From contig CAVSJR010000001.1 of NCBI GenBank assembly GCA_963728285.1, positions 310,001 to 374,000 on the forward strand: a stretch of 64,000 nucleotides of DNA, written 5' to 3'. Source of the stretch: CAVSJR01 sp963728285. Its GTDB lineage: Bacteria > Actinomycetota > UBA4738 > HRBIN12. The position numbers were made by a program, and so were the translations under genes. Each line of letters opens with the position of its first letter. The first letter of the stretch is position 1. The notes beneath the pieces were generated by a model. It had not been told where the DNA came from and ran no database searches. It was given only the letters and a program-made list of their open reading frames with translations. Below are positions 48,101 to 57,884 of the stretch, piece by piece.

Positions 48101-48619
48101 GGCGACGACGTAGAGCATGGTGATGTTGTCGAGGTAGCCGACGTAGGGCGTCGTGAGGAACAATCCAGCCGCCGCGAGGAGCGTGAGCAGCAGGAGGAGC
48201 GGATCCTTTCGGCTGCGATAGCCGAAGGCTCCCATCGCGAGGCCGGCGAGGATCGGGATCCCGATCATCATCAGCCCGCTGAACTGGAAGGTCCCGACGC
48301 CGGCGACCCCGTTCAGGATCGCGGCGAACAGCGGAACGCTGACGCGGTAGCCGCCGGAGAAGACACTGAAGGGACCCCAGTCCTGCGTGATCAACCCGGG
48401 CGAGTCGTGGATGATCACGTTGGCGCGCCACGTGTACCAGGCCGGGTCGCGCGTGGGCGCCGTCACCGTCGGATCGGTGAGGAATCCCCAGGCGAGCGCC
48501 GTCGCCAGGGCGGCGACGACGGCGAGGAACACCCACGGTCTGCCCCAGATGCTGCCGTCTCGGGCCTCGTCCGCGGCATCGATGCGGCCCTCGGCGGGTG
48601 CCTCCTTGGTCAGCGCCAT
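45121..48619 (-). CDS. giant membrane protein: GT-C-like N-terminal module fused to an MFS transporter, one frameshift
   Basis: The ~1166-residue protein first has ~10 hydrophobic helices with an early loop DPAWYTWRANVIIHD, resembling GT-C/ArnT-like or arabinosyltransferase-type enzymes. A ~200-residue extracytoplasmic domain follows (APIVFLENFGDEQTGYGWAK, with two Cys in SGCLTE and LGCDVG), then more helices and a full MFS domain from FSNRNFAVLMGVQYLAQAGQ with the motif GVFIDRFQRRRVVWW. A slip at about 46035 links KSAAIPDVLSG to RDLLQANGLSQAGGALFQLL. ATG 48619 follows AAAGGAA. It precedes nothing else on its strand, and the four tandem phosphatases lie just upstream in the same orientation. 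The MFS part is certain; enzymatic activity of the first part is inferred. Confidence 0.75.
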
Positions 48620-48708
48620 CAACACGTTCCTTTCCGCTCAACCCTCCGGCTACAACCGGGTGCGGCGGCACGTTCGGGCACGCCGATACCAGGAGGAGCC
48701 CACGAATG

Positions 48709-50394
48709 CTATCCCTCGGAGGCGCCCGGAAGACAGGGGAGCGCCGACAGGATAGACGAAGGAAACGCCGCGTCGAAGACCTTCGCGTTCGGGTCGGGCG
48801 CCGGTTCGAGGTTCGGCTTGACCGTGTCCTGCTGCGTCAGGCCCGAGATGTGTTGCGCGATCTCCGCGTCCGAGGTCCCGTTGTCCTCGACCTCGGCCTC
48901 GTCCAGCCATACCTCGGTCGGGCGGAGCTTGAGGATGAGCGGCACGTCGTCGCCGTCGTCGTCGAACGTCGCCTCGATGTCGGCGGTGAGCTCGTCGATC
49001 CCGATCCGAAACGCGCCGGTGACATCCGGATCCGGCATCATGCCGTGGTCCGCGGTGAGGACCATCGCCCAGTCGCCCTTCCCGACCTGCTTGTTCAGGA
49101 AGCCGACCAGGTCCCGCAGGTCCCGGTCCTGCCATTCGAGCGCGTCGGACATCTCCACGCCGTCGGCGCTGTACGCGTGGCCGAGGGTGTCGATCGCCTT
49201 GTAGTTGAGATTCAGCAGATCGGTCACGTCATCATCGCCGATCCGCTCGTTGCGGACCAGCGCCTTGACGAGCTCGGTCTGGTACGGGGTGCGTGCCGGT
49301 GTGTCGAACCCGCCGCTCAACTGCGCGATCGAGTTCTCGCGCCACTTGCCGTCGATCCTCCCGTCCTCGCGGTCAAGGACGGCCGTCCACTTCGACAGAT
49401 CTCCGATCTCGTTCGACGTAGTCCGGAAGGTCGTAGAACGGTGCCATGTCGGGCGAGAGGCTCCAGCTGACGCCCTCCGCTCCGGCCGTCGGGGCATCGG
49501 TCTTCTCGCGCGTGATGGCGATGTCCTTGTCGCCGCCGCCCCACATCGATCCGTGGCTCTCCATCATGATGTGGGCGGACAGCGTCGCAACCATGGCGAC
49601 GATCGGCTCGTTGCCCATCGCCGGGTCGTACTGGTCGGCGAGCGTCGCGCCCAGGAGGAAGCCCGGGCCGTTCTCGTTCGGCTTCTGCATCTTGCCGTTG
49701 ATGTAGATGTACTCGTCGGCGAAGCCATTGTGATCCGGGTAGGCGCCGGTGCCGATCGTCGCGTGGCCGACCGGCGTGTTCGACGGCGATGCCCCGACGG
49801 ACGCGTGGGGGAACCATGCGCCCTTCGTCTCGAAGCGACGAGAGGTAGGGGTAGGACTTGGGCCAGCGGTCCAGCAGGTTCATGCCCGCCGAATCCCAGA
49901 CCATCGTGACGAGGAGCTTCGGAGCCGGCTTAGAGGAGTTCGACGAGCGCCTCCGTCAGCGCTCGGCCGTCCGGAGCGCGGAATGCCGTCGAAGTCCAGG
50001 AGTGCCGCCTCGGTCGGAGCGATGTCGGCGAGCGTCGCCGGCTTCGGATACGTGCCCGGGCTTGAACCAGCCCGGGCCGTAGAACAGCAGCGGCACCTCC
50101 TGGTCGTAGTCCCACGGGTCCCGAGTGCGTCAGACCGCCGTCGACGAAGTTCGGCTCCGAGGCGATGTACTGGACCTGGCCGCTTCGTCCGGGGAAATAC
50201 CCGCTCGCCACGCGAAGCAGGAGCTCATGCTTCACCGAACCACAGACGCGCCGCGCGATCGCGTCGGTCCGACGCCGGCGCCGACTCCGCGGCCGCCGTG
50301 CCGATCGCGGCCGCGCCCGACGAGGAGCACGAGCCCCGCGGCGAGCGCGGCCACGGAGGCGCGGAGGTGGCGGCATCGACGCGCGCGCCCTCAC
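48709..50394 (-). CDS. circularly permuted alkaline-phosphatase-superfamily enzyme 1, multiple frameshifts
   Basis: The exported phosphatase/phosphodiesterase is readable in pieces. N-terminal CGSVKHELLLRVASGYFPGR and IASEPNFVDGGLTHSGP hold the metal-ligand His (HSGP[W]DY); LVTMVWDSAGMN holds the first Asp; SPSNT (Ser nucleophile) and HGSMWGGGDKDIAI follow; NLNYKAIDTLGH and LTADHGMMPD give the remaining ligands. The C-terminus ends FPSSILSALPCLPGASEG. About seven single-base slips are needed; one is an extra C in GACCC near 50118. The start overlaps the stop of the next paralogue (GTGA). The substrate is unknown. Confidence 0.75.
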
Positions 50395-52039
50395 GTGCGG
50401 GCCTCGGGGAGGCACGGGAGGTGCGGAGAGCGACTCAGAGGGGAATGCCGCGGCGATGACGCGATCGTTCCGCTCGCTCGCGGGAACGGTCGACGGATCC
50501 TGTGCGGCCTCCTCCTTGGTGTAGTCGTTGATGTAGCGAGCGACGTCGTCCAACGTGTACCCACCGTCCTTCATCTCGTCGAGGTTCATGTAGACCTGGC
50601 TCGTGCGGACCCTCAGCACCGCGGGCGCGTCGTCGCCGTCGTCGAATCGGGCGTTCAGGTCGGCCTCGAGGCCCTGAGGAGGTATGGGGAAGGCCCCCGT
50701 CTCCGAGTAGTCGAGCTGCGCCCCATGGTCCGCCGTCAGCACGAGCACCCAGTTCCGCTTGCCGACGTTCTCATTCAGGATGTCGATCAGCTCCTGCATG
50801 CCCTCGATCCTGCCAACGGATCGCGTCGCTCATCTCCGGACTGCTCCCGCTCCACACGTGGCTGACGTGGTCGATGATCTTGTAGTTCACGAAGAACAGG
50901 TCGGGGACCTCGTCGCGCCCGAACGTCCTCCTCCTCGAAGACTCGACGGATCACCGCCGTCTGGTACGGAACGCGCGCCGGCGTATCGAACCCGCCGCCG
51001 AGCTGCTCGATGTCGTTCTCCCGCCACCTGCCGTCCAGCTTGCCGTCCTCGCGATCCAGCGCCTCGTGTACTTCGAGACGAGCGGCACGTCGTTGGAGTA
51101 CGGGGGCAGCGTGTAGAACGGCTGGTTCTTCCCCTGGAGGTTCCACTCGGTCCCCTCGGCTCCCTCGTCGTCGGTGTTGATCCGAAGGATCGCGATGTCC
51201 TTGTCGCCGCCGCCCCACATCGAGCCGTGACTGCCCATGTTCAGGTGCCAGGTCACCGTCCCGAGGATCCCCACGAGGGGCTCGTTCGCGTTCGCCCGGT
51301 CGTAGAGGTCGGCGAGCGTCGGCTGCATCATCAGTCCCGGCCCGAGCTGACCGCTGCGGATGAGCCCGTCCCCGAGGCGAAAGTCGCGAGTCGACCTGTC
51401 CCGTGTGCATCGGGAAGTCGCCGGTTCCCATCGTCGCGTGCGTCGCCGGGGTGATCGAGGGCGAGGATCCGACCTCGGCGTTCTCAGTACCACACGCCTT
51501 TGGGGATCAGCGACTTCAACACCGGCCAGTCGTCGGGGCCATCGGTCGAGGACGTCGCGGCCGCCGGCGTCCCAGACGAGCGTCACGATCACCTTCGGAG
51601 GCGTCGCGTTCGACCCCGACGACCTTGGAAGCGGATGCCCGTCGAGCGGGTGGAAGGGGAAGTCCAGGAGCTCGCCTCCGTCGGCGCGATGTCCGCGACG
51701 GTCGCTCGATCGCGGACGGCCCCGACGGCGGGAACGTGACCCGGGACCGTAGAAGAGCAGCGGGACCTCCTGCAGATAGTCCCACGGGCCCGAGTGCGGG
51801 AAGCTGGCGCCGAGGAAGTTCGGCTCGTCGGGGACGACGATGATGTCGCCCGAACGCCCGGGATAGGTTCCCCGCCAGATCCGGACGAGCTCGTCGTGCG
51901 GAAGCGAGCAGGCGACCTGCTCCAACGACGTCGCGGCGGTGGCCGTTCGCGTGGGCCACATCAGCGCCGCCGCCGTCGCCCAGACGACCGCGACAAGGAC
52001 GACGACTCGACCGCCCGATCGCATCGCCGGGAGCGTCAC
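50391..52039 (-). CDS. circularly permuted alkaline-phosphatase-superfamily enzyme 2, multiple frameshifts
   Basis: The signal region GRVVVLVAVVWATAAALMWP is followed by VACSLPHDELVRIWRGTYPG and RSGDIIVVPDEPNF, FPHSGPWDYLQEVPLLFYGP (His ligand), then VIVTLVWDAGGRDVLDRWP (Asp), SPSIT (Ser nucleophile), HGSMWGGGDKDIAI, DTPARVPYQT, NYKIIDHVSH and LVLTADHGAQLDYS. The end is FPSESLSAP-PCLPEART after a slip. Six or more slips occur (near 51755, 51540, 51390, 51060, 50925, 50815 and 50420). GTG 52039 overlaps the upstream paralogue's stop. The N-terminal position of the His segment shows the rotated domain order. Confidence 0.75.
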
Positions 52040-53699
52040 GAGGCTCCCCCGGGACATGGGTGCGCCGCGAGCATCGCCGAGGGGAACACCGCCTGGAAGA
52101 CGCGGTCGTTCGCGTGCCCGGGCTCGATCGGCACGCCGGGCTTCTGCGTCTGCGCCTGCGTGAGGCCCGCGACGAACCGCGACACCTCCGACAGGTCGTA
52201 GCCGTTGCGCGCGAGCTCCGCCGTGTCCAGCCAGACCTCGGTCGGACGCACCCACTCGACGAGCGGCGACTCGTCCCCATCGCCGAACCGCTTCTCGATG
52301 GCGGCCTCCACCTGGTCGATGCCGATCTGGAACGCCCCGCTGACCGCGGGATCGTACTGGTGTCCGTGATCGGCGATCAGGACCATGGCCCACCGCCCTT
52401 CGCCCACCTGCTCATCGAGGAAGGCAACGAGCGAGCGGAGGTCGGGATCCTGGGCGTCGAGGGCATCCTTCATCTCCGAGCTGTTGACGCTGAAGATGTG
52501 GCCGATCGTATCGATCGCCTTGTAGTTCAGATACAGCAGATCCGGAACGTCCTGTCCCGGCCGAAGCCCTCCGCGCGAACGATCTCCTCGATCAGGCGCG
52601 TCTGATAGGGCGTGCGCGCCGGCGTGTCGAAGCCGTTGGCGAGCTGCGAGATGGAGTTCTGCCGCCACTTCCCGTCCAGCTGGCCGTCGGCTCGGTCCAG
52701 CGCCGCGATGTCCTGCTTGAACCCCGGGATGTCGTTGACGTAGCTCGGAAGCCGGTAGAAGGGTGCCATCGCCGACGTGAGGTTCCACGACAGTCCCTCG
52801 GTTCCGCCCTTCACGGAGCCTTCGAGCTGCCGGGTGACGGCGATGTCCCTGTCGCCTCCGCCCCACATCGAGCCGTGGCTCATCATGCCGACGTGAGGAT
52901 CGAGCGTCGCGACGGTCCCGACGACCGGCCGGTTGTCGTGCGCGCGATCGTAGAGATCGGCGAACGTCGGCATCAGCAGGGCGCCGGGCCCACGGTCGTA
53001 CGGCTTCTCGAGGGTCGGGCCGAAGCTGACGTACTCGTCCACCACGCCCGTTCGATCCGGATACGCGCCGGTGCCGATGATCGCATGGCTCGGCGGCGTG
53101 TTCGACGGCGACGCTCCCACCGTCGCGTTCTCGAACCACGCTCCCTTGTGGATGAGCGATCTCAGGTAGGGCCAGTCTCGCGGCCACGTGTCCAGCACCT
53201 CGCGACCGGCGGCGTCCCACACCAGCGTGACGAACAGGCGAGGCAGCACCGCGTCCGACCCGGGCCGGAGCGCGTCGGTCAGGACGCGTCCGTCCGGTGC
53301 ATCGAACTCGTAGCGCAGAAGGGCGCCGGTCGTCGGCGCGACGTCGGCGAGGGTCACCGGCTCGTCGTAGCTTCCGGGTCGGATGAAGCCCGGGCCGTAC
53401 CAGAGCATCGGGCACGCGTTGGAGGTAGTCCCACGGTCCTGCGTGGCTCAAGCCTCCGCTGACGAAGTTGGGCTCCCTGGGGACGCAGTTGGATGTCGCC
53501 GCCCCGATCGGGCCGCACCCCGTGGGCGATCCGCTGCAGGATCGTCGGGCCGAGCGAGCAGACCGAGGACTCAAGCCCGCTCGTGTCCCCCACGATCGCC
53601 GGGTCCTGCGCCGACGGCGTTCCCGCGGAGGCCGACCGGCCCGCCCCGGCGAGCAGCCCGAACGCCATGAGCGACGCGGCCGCGCGGAGCCGCCCTCAC
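52036..53699 (-). CDS. circularly permuted alkaline-phosphatase-superfamily enzyme 3, several frameshifts
   Basis: After a signal (LMAFGLLAGAGRSASAG) come SSVCSLGPTILQRIAHGVRP and REPNFVSGGLSHAGPWDYLQ (His ligand), MLWYGPGFIRPG and ADVAPTTGALLRYEFDAPDG, then LFVTLVWDAAGREVLDTWP (Asp), SPSNT (Ser nucleophile), HGSMWGGGDRDIAVTRQ, NYKAIDTIGHIFSVNSSEMK and LIADHGHQYDPAVSGAFQIG. The end is FPSAMLAAHPCPGGAS. Slips near 53670, 53478, 53405 and 52555. GTG 53699 overlaps the stop of the next paralogue. The central 290 residues are intact. Confidence 0.8.
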
Positions 53700-55343
53700 C
53701 CGCGTGCTTCTGGCAAACACGGCAGGTCGGCCATCATGTCGGACGGGAACACCGCATCGAAGACCTTCGTGGCCCGTTCGACTCGCCGGGACGGTCACGC
53801 CGAGCCCCTTGGCCTGCTCCTGCGTCATGGAGAGCACCCACTCGGAGACATCGGCGAGCGTGAAGCCGTTCTGCTTCAGCTCGTCGGTGTTGATGAAGAT
53901 GCCGGTCGGCTGCACGAGCTCGACGATGTAGGTGTCATCGCCGTCGTCATCGAAGGTCGTGTTGATGCCCGCGGCGATCGGCGACGTCGAGATCTGGAAG
54001 GCCCCGCTGATGCTCGGCTTCGGGATGGCCCCGTGATCCGCCGTGAGGAGCATGGCCCACTCCCCCTTGCCGACGCGCTGGTTCAGGAACTCGACGAACG
54101 CCTCCAGGGCGGCGTCCTCCGCCTGGACGGCGTCCTTCATCTCGCCGGAGTTCATGGTCCACACGTGGCTGATGTAGTCGATGATCTTGTGGTTGATGAA
54201 CAACAGGTCAGGAACCTCGTCGTCCCCGAAGCCCTCCCGAGTGACCATCTCCTCCGTGACCTTCTCCTGGAAGGGAGCCCGAGCCGGCGTGTCGAACCCG
54301 TTCAGGAGCGGCGCCATGTCGTTGGTCCTCCACTTGCCGTCCAGCTTTCCGTCCTTGCGATCCACGGCGTCCACCTCCTCCTGAAACCCCGGAACCTGGT
54401 TCACGTAGGCGGGAAACGCGAAGTAGGACTGCAGCGACGGCGGCAGGTTCCACTTGAAGGTCTCGTCGGTGAGCGTGTCGCCTCCGACCGCCTGTCTGAA
54501 GATCGCGAAGTCCCGGTCGCCGCCCCCCCACATCGAGCCGTGCCCGAGCATGCCGGCATGGATGGAGACGGTGGACATGAGGCCGACGAGCGGCTGATTG
54601 GCATGCGCCCGGTCGTACAGATCCGCGAAGGTGGGCTGGTCGATGTAGGCGGGGCCGCGCGCCCACGGCGTCGTGATGTCCGGCCCGATGCGCAGCCGAT
54701 GCCCGACGAGCCCGCTGTTGCGAGGAAAGTCGCCGGTGCCGATCGTCGTGTGGATCTGCGCCGTGCTCGTCGGCGAGGATCCGACCGTCGCGTTCTCGAA
54801 CCACACGCCGTCGTCGATCAGGGACCGAAGGAACGGCCAGTCGTGCGGATGCGCCTCGAGCACGTTCATCCCGCCCGCATCCCACACGAGGGTGACGAGG
54901 AGCTTCGGCGGCGGGGCGTCGCCCTTGGACACGGCCTCGCGCATCACCTGTCCGTCGAGCGACGGGAACGGATAGTCGAGCAGCGCTCCCTGCGTCGGCG
55001 CGATGCCCGCGCTGGTGACCGGACGCTTCACCGCGCCGACGGCCGGCACCTGCCCGGGCCCGTACCAGAACATCGGGACGTGCTGGACGTAGTCCCACGG
55101 CCCCACGTGCGGAAGCCCGGAGCCGACGTAGTTCGGCTCGTGCGCGATCATCTGGATCTCGGGTCCTCGGTCGGCGCGCCACCCGCGCCAGGTGCGCAGC
55201 AGAAACTGATGCGGAAGCTCGCATGCCGTTTCCGCCAGCCTCCGCTCGACCGCACGCTGATTGGAGGCGCCGAGCGCGCTCGTCGGCGGGAGGAGGGAGG
55301 CGAGCCCTCCGACGAGGAGCGCAGCCACCAGGAAAGAGCGCAT
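53696..55343 (-). CDS. circularly permuted alkaline-phosphatase-superfamily enzyme 4, nearly intact
   Basis: This is the best-preserved copy, ~549 residues. The signal peptide MRSFLVAALLVGGLASLLPP is followed by the rotated C-terminal module ACELPHQFLLRTWRGWRADR, LPHVGPWDYVQHVPMFWYGP (His ligand) and APTQGALLDYPFPSLDGQVM. The catalytic half has KLLVTLVWDAGGMNVLEAH (Asp), SPTSTAQIHTTIGTGDFP (Thr nucleophile), HGSMWGGGDRDFAIF, NHKIIDYISHVWTMNSGEMK (Asp and His) and LLTADHGAIPKPSISGAFQI (Asp-His). One slip near 53785 leads to ERATKVFDAVFPSDMMADLP and a final Cys. GTG 55370 is an alternative start. First gene of the array, divergent from the fifth paralogue. Confidence 0.85.
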
Positions 55344-55482
55344 GCCGACGGAGAGCCTGCGGGAGGTCACGGTGGAGGAGGAAACACCACGGCGCTCGAA
55401 ACGGCAACCCACCGCGCGAGTCCCACCAGATTCTCCACAACTCCGGTCCGACGACGGATGCCGTCGCGGCACCGACCGGCGG

Positions 55483-55488
55483 TAGCCT
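55483..55488 (+). promoter_or_regulatory. -10 box of a leaderless promoter for the fifth paralogue
   Basis: TAGCCT ends seven bases before ATG 55496, matching the leaderless geometry seen elsewhere. It lies in the 150-bp divergent region shared with the phosphatase array; no operator was recognised. Confidence 0.4.
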
Positions 55489-55495
55489 TGAAACG

Positions 55496-56855
55496 ATGCT
55501 CCTGCGCTCCCGGCAGCTGTCGCTGCTCATCGTCCTCGGCATCGTCACGCTCCCCGCGGTCGGCCTGCGCGCGCTCTGTGTCGGCGACATCTGCGGGACG
55601 GAGCCGGAGCGAGCGACGAGCGTCCCCTTCTGTTCGCTGCCCGCCGCGCTGAGGGCCGACATCTCGGCGGGCACCTACGACGGGAGGTCGCCCGATGTCC
55701 TCGCGGTGCCGGAGGAGCCGATCGTCCGGGGCGGGATCGACGGGGAGCGCGGGGTCGCGGCCGCATGGCCGTCGGTGGAGGGAACCCCGAGCATGTCCGT
55801 TCCGCTCCTCTTCTCCGGCGAGGGCGTGCGGGCGTCGGCCGACGTCCCCGACGGAACCACGCTCGCGTCGGTGGCCCCCACCCTGGCGGCGCTCATCGGG
55901 CTGCGGTGGCGAAACCCGGGCGTGCACCCGGGAACGGCGCTGGAGGGGATCGGCGCCGCTCAGCCTCCCCGGCTCGCCCTCGAGGTCGCATGGAAGGGGA
56001 TCGGCGCCGAGGACCTGGCCGCGCATCGCGGCGACTGGCCGTTCCTGCGCTCGCTCTTCGCCACCGGCGCCGGGACCACCGACGCGAGCGCCGGCTCGCT
56101 GCCCCTCGATCCGGCGGCCACGCTGACCTCGATCGGGACCGGAGGCCTGCCGAGCGATCACGGCATCACGGGGCTGTACCTGCGCAACGACGCGACCGGG
56201 GGGATCGCGCGCGCGTGGGGAGATGGCTCCCCCCTCTCCGTCATCTCCGCGCTCGGCGACGATCTCGATGAGGCGCGCGGCGGGCGCCCGCTGATCGGCG
56301 TGGTCGGGACGGACCCCTCGGACAGAGGCATCATCGGCGGCGGCTGGTACGAGGGTCGCGACGACGACGCGACGGCCTTCGTGGAGCCCGGCGCGCAGGT
56401 CGACTCGGTGGAGGGGCTGCTCGCCGACGGGTTCGGCGCCGACGACGAAACCGACCTTCTCGCGGTTGTCATGCGAGACTCGATCTCACGCATGGACGAG
56501 GACCTGCGAGCGGATCGTGCGCGCGGCAGAACGCGCAACCCGAGGCGACGTCGCGATCGTGGTCGCCGGCACGGGATCGACGGCGAACGGCGCTCGTGAC
56601 GCCGTGCCGCTGACGCGCGTGGTCGGCCCGGTCGAGTCGGCGATCCCCGGTGACGCGTCGGCCCTCGAGGCCGTGGTCGCCGGCGGCGTGTTCCTCGACC
56701 AGGACGCGCTGGCCCAGGCCAACCTCACGTCGAACGCGGCGGTCACGGCGCTGCGGGGAGAGACGGCTCCGGACGGCCGGCCGCTGATGGCCGACGCGTT
56801 TCCCTCCTTCGCGATCTCCTTCGGGAAATATTGCGGGCGGGTGGCCACGGTAACC
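55496..56855 (+). CDS. degenerate (pseudoenzyme-like) permuted phosphatase paralogue, one frameshift
   Basis: The ~453-residue protein starts with a signal helix (RSRQLSLLIVLGIVTLPAVG) and has the array's N-terminal module: VPFCSLPAALRADISAGTYD, GRSPDVLAVPEEP, VPLLFSGEGV and ASVAPTLAALIGL. The metal His is absent (WPSVEG replaces HxGPW). In the second half VAWKGIGAEDL replaces VWDAGG, the nucleophile Ser/Thr is lost (LPLDPAATLTSIGTG), and ADHG is replaced by VVAGTGS after a slip near 56510. It ends FPSFAISFGKYC, parallel to the FPS...PC end of the others. No stop separates it from the permease. A binding or sensing role is more likely than catalysis. Confidence 0.7.
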
Positions 56856-57884
56856 ATGGCCGACGTCCTCGCCCCGTCACCCCCGCGCCGTTCGCGTGCC
56901 GCCTCGTCCCGCTTCACCTGGCTCGTCATCGGCGGACTCCTGCTGTTCGCGCTCGTGCTGCGCGCATCGGCTCCCGGACGCTTCGCCTGGCTTCAGGCCG
57001 CCCTCATCGTGTTCGGGAGCCTGGTCATCCAAGCGACGCCGTTCGTGCTGATCGGCGCCCTGGCGGCCGCGACCATCGAGGTGTTCGTCCCCCCCTCGAC
57101 GTTCGAGCGCCTCGCTGAGGTTCCGCGGTCGCTCCAGCTGCCGGCCGCGGCCCTCGCCGGCATCGCCCTTCCGATCTGCGAATGCGGATCGGTCCCGATC
57201 GCCCGGCGCATGATCCGCAGAGGGCTGATGCCCGGAGCCGCGATCACGTTCATGCTGGCCGCCCCCGTCGTGAACCCCGTCGTGATCGCCTCGACGTTCG
57301 TCGCGTACCGAGGGCGGGGACCGCTGTGGACCATGGTGATCGGACGCTTCACGCTCGGCATCCTCGTGGCGATGGCCGTGGGGTGGGTGATCGGGAGGGC
57401 CTCCAAGGCGGATGTCCTTCGCGCCGACGCGAACGAGGCCGAACACGCCCACGCGGATGCGATCGAGCTCGGCCGTCCGGAGCCTCGGTGGCGTACCTTC
57501 TTCGTCCACCTCGGGAACGACTTCCTGTTCATGGGACGATTTCTGCTCCTGGGCGCGACGCTCGCCGCCCTCGTGCAGACGTTCCTTCCGCAGAACGTCA
57601 TCGCGGGTGTGGCGGCGGTACCCGTCGTGAGCATCCTTGCCATGATGGGACTCGCGATCGTCCTGTCGCTGTGCTCGGAGTCCGACGCGTTCATCGCGGC
57701 ATCGTTCGTCCAGTTCGGCGTCGCGCCGCAGCTCGCCTTCCTGGTCTTCGGCCCGATGGTCGACTTCAAGCTCGGGGCGCTGTACGCGGGCACGTTCCGC
57801 AGAACGGTCGTGCGCACGATCGTCGTGACCGCCTTTGCGGCGACGCTTTCGGGCGCGCTGTGGGTGTCGGTGATCTTCGGATGA
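56856..57884 (+). CDS. YraQ/UPF0718 (DUF318) family permease
   Basis: The 342-residue protein has eight or nine transmembrane helices and two conserved motifs of the family: PICECGSVPIARRMIRRGLM with the CxC pair and AAPVVNPVVIASTFVAYRG, then SLCSESDAFIAASF and FGPMVDFKLGALYAGTF. Members are thought to move small inorganic or metal-linked substrates, often together with a TIGR03943 partner, as here (overlap ATGA). ATG 56856 is assigned as start, but the frame is open from the degenerate phosphatase upstream, so either a fusion or an indel in the GGGCGGG run near 56835 explains the missing stop. Confidence 0.82.
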   Translation: MADVLAPSPPRRSRAASSRFTWLVIGGLLLFALVLRASAPGRFAWLQAALIVFGSLVIQATPFVLIGALAAATIEVFVPPSTFERLAEVPRSLQLPAAALAGIALPICECGSVPIARRMIRRGLMPGAAITFMLAAPVVNPVVIASTFVAYRGRGPLWTMVIGRFTLGILVAMAVGWVIGRASKADVLRADANEAEHAHADAIELGRPEPRWRTFFVHLGNDFLFMGRFLLLGATLAALVQTFLPQNVIAGVAAVPVVSILAMMGLAIVLSLCSESDAFIAASFVQFGVAPQLAFLVFGPMVDFKLGALYAGTFRRTVVRTIVVTAFAATLSGALWVSVIFG

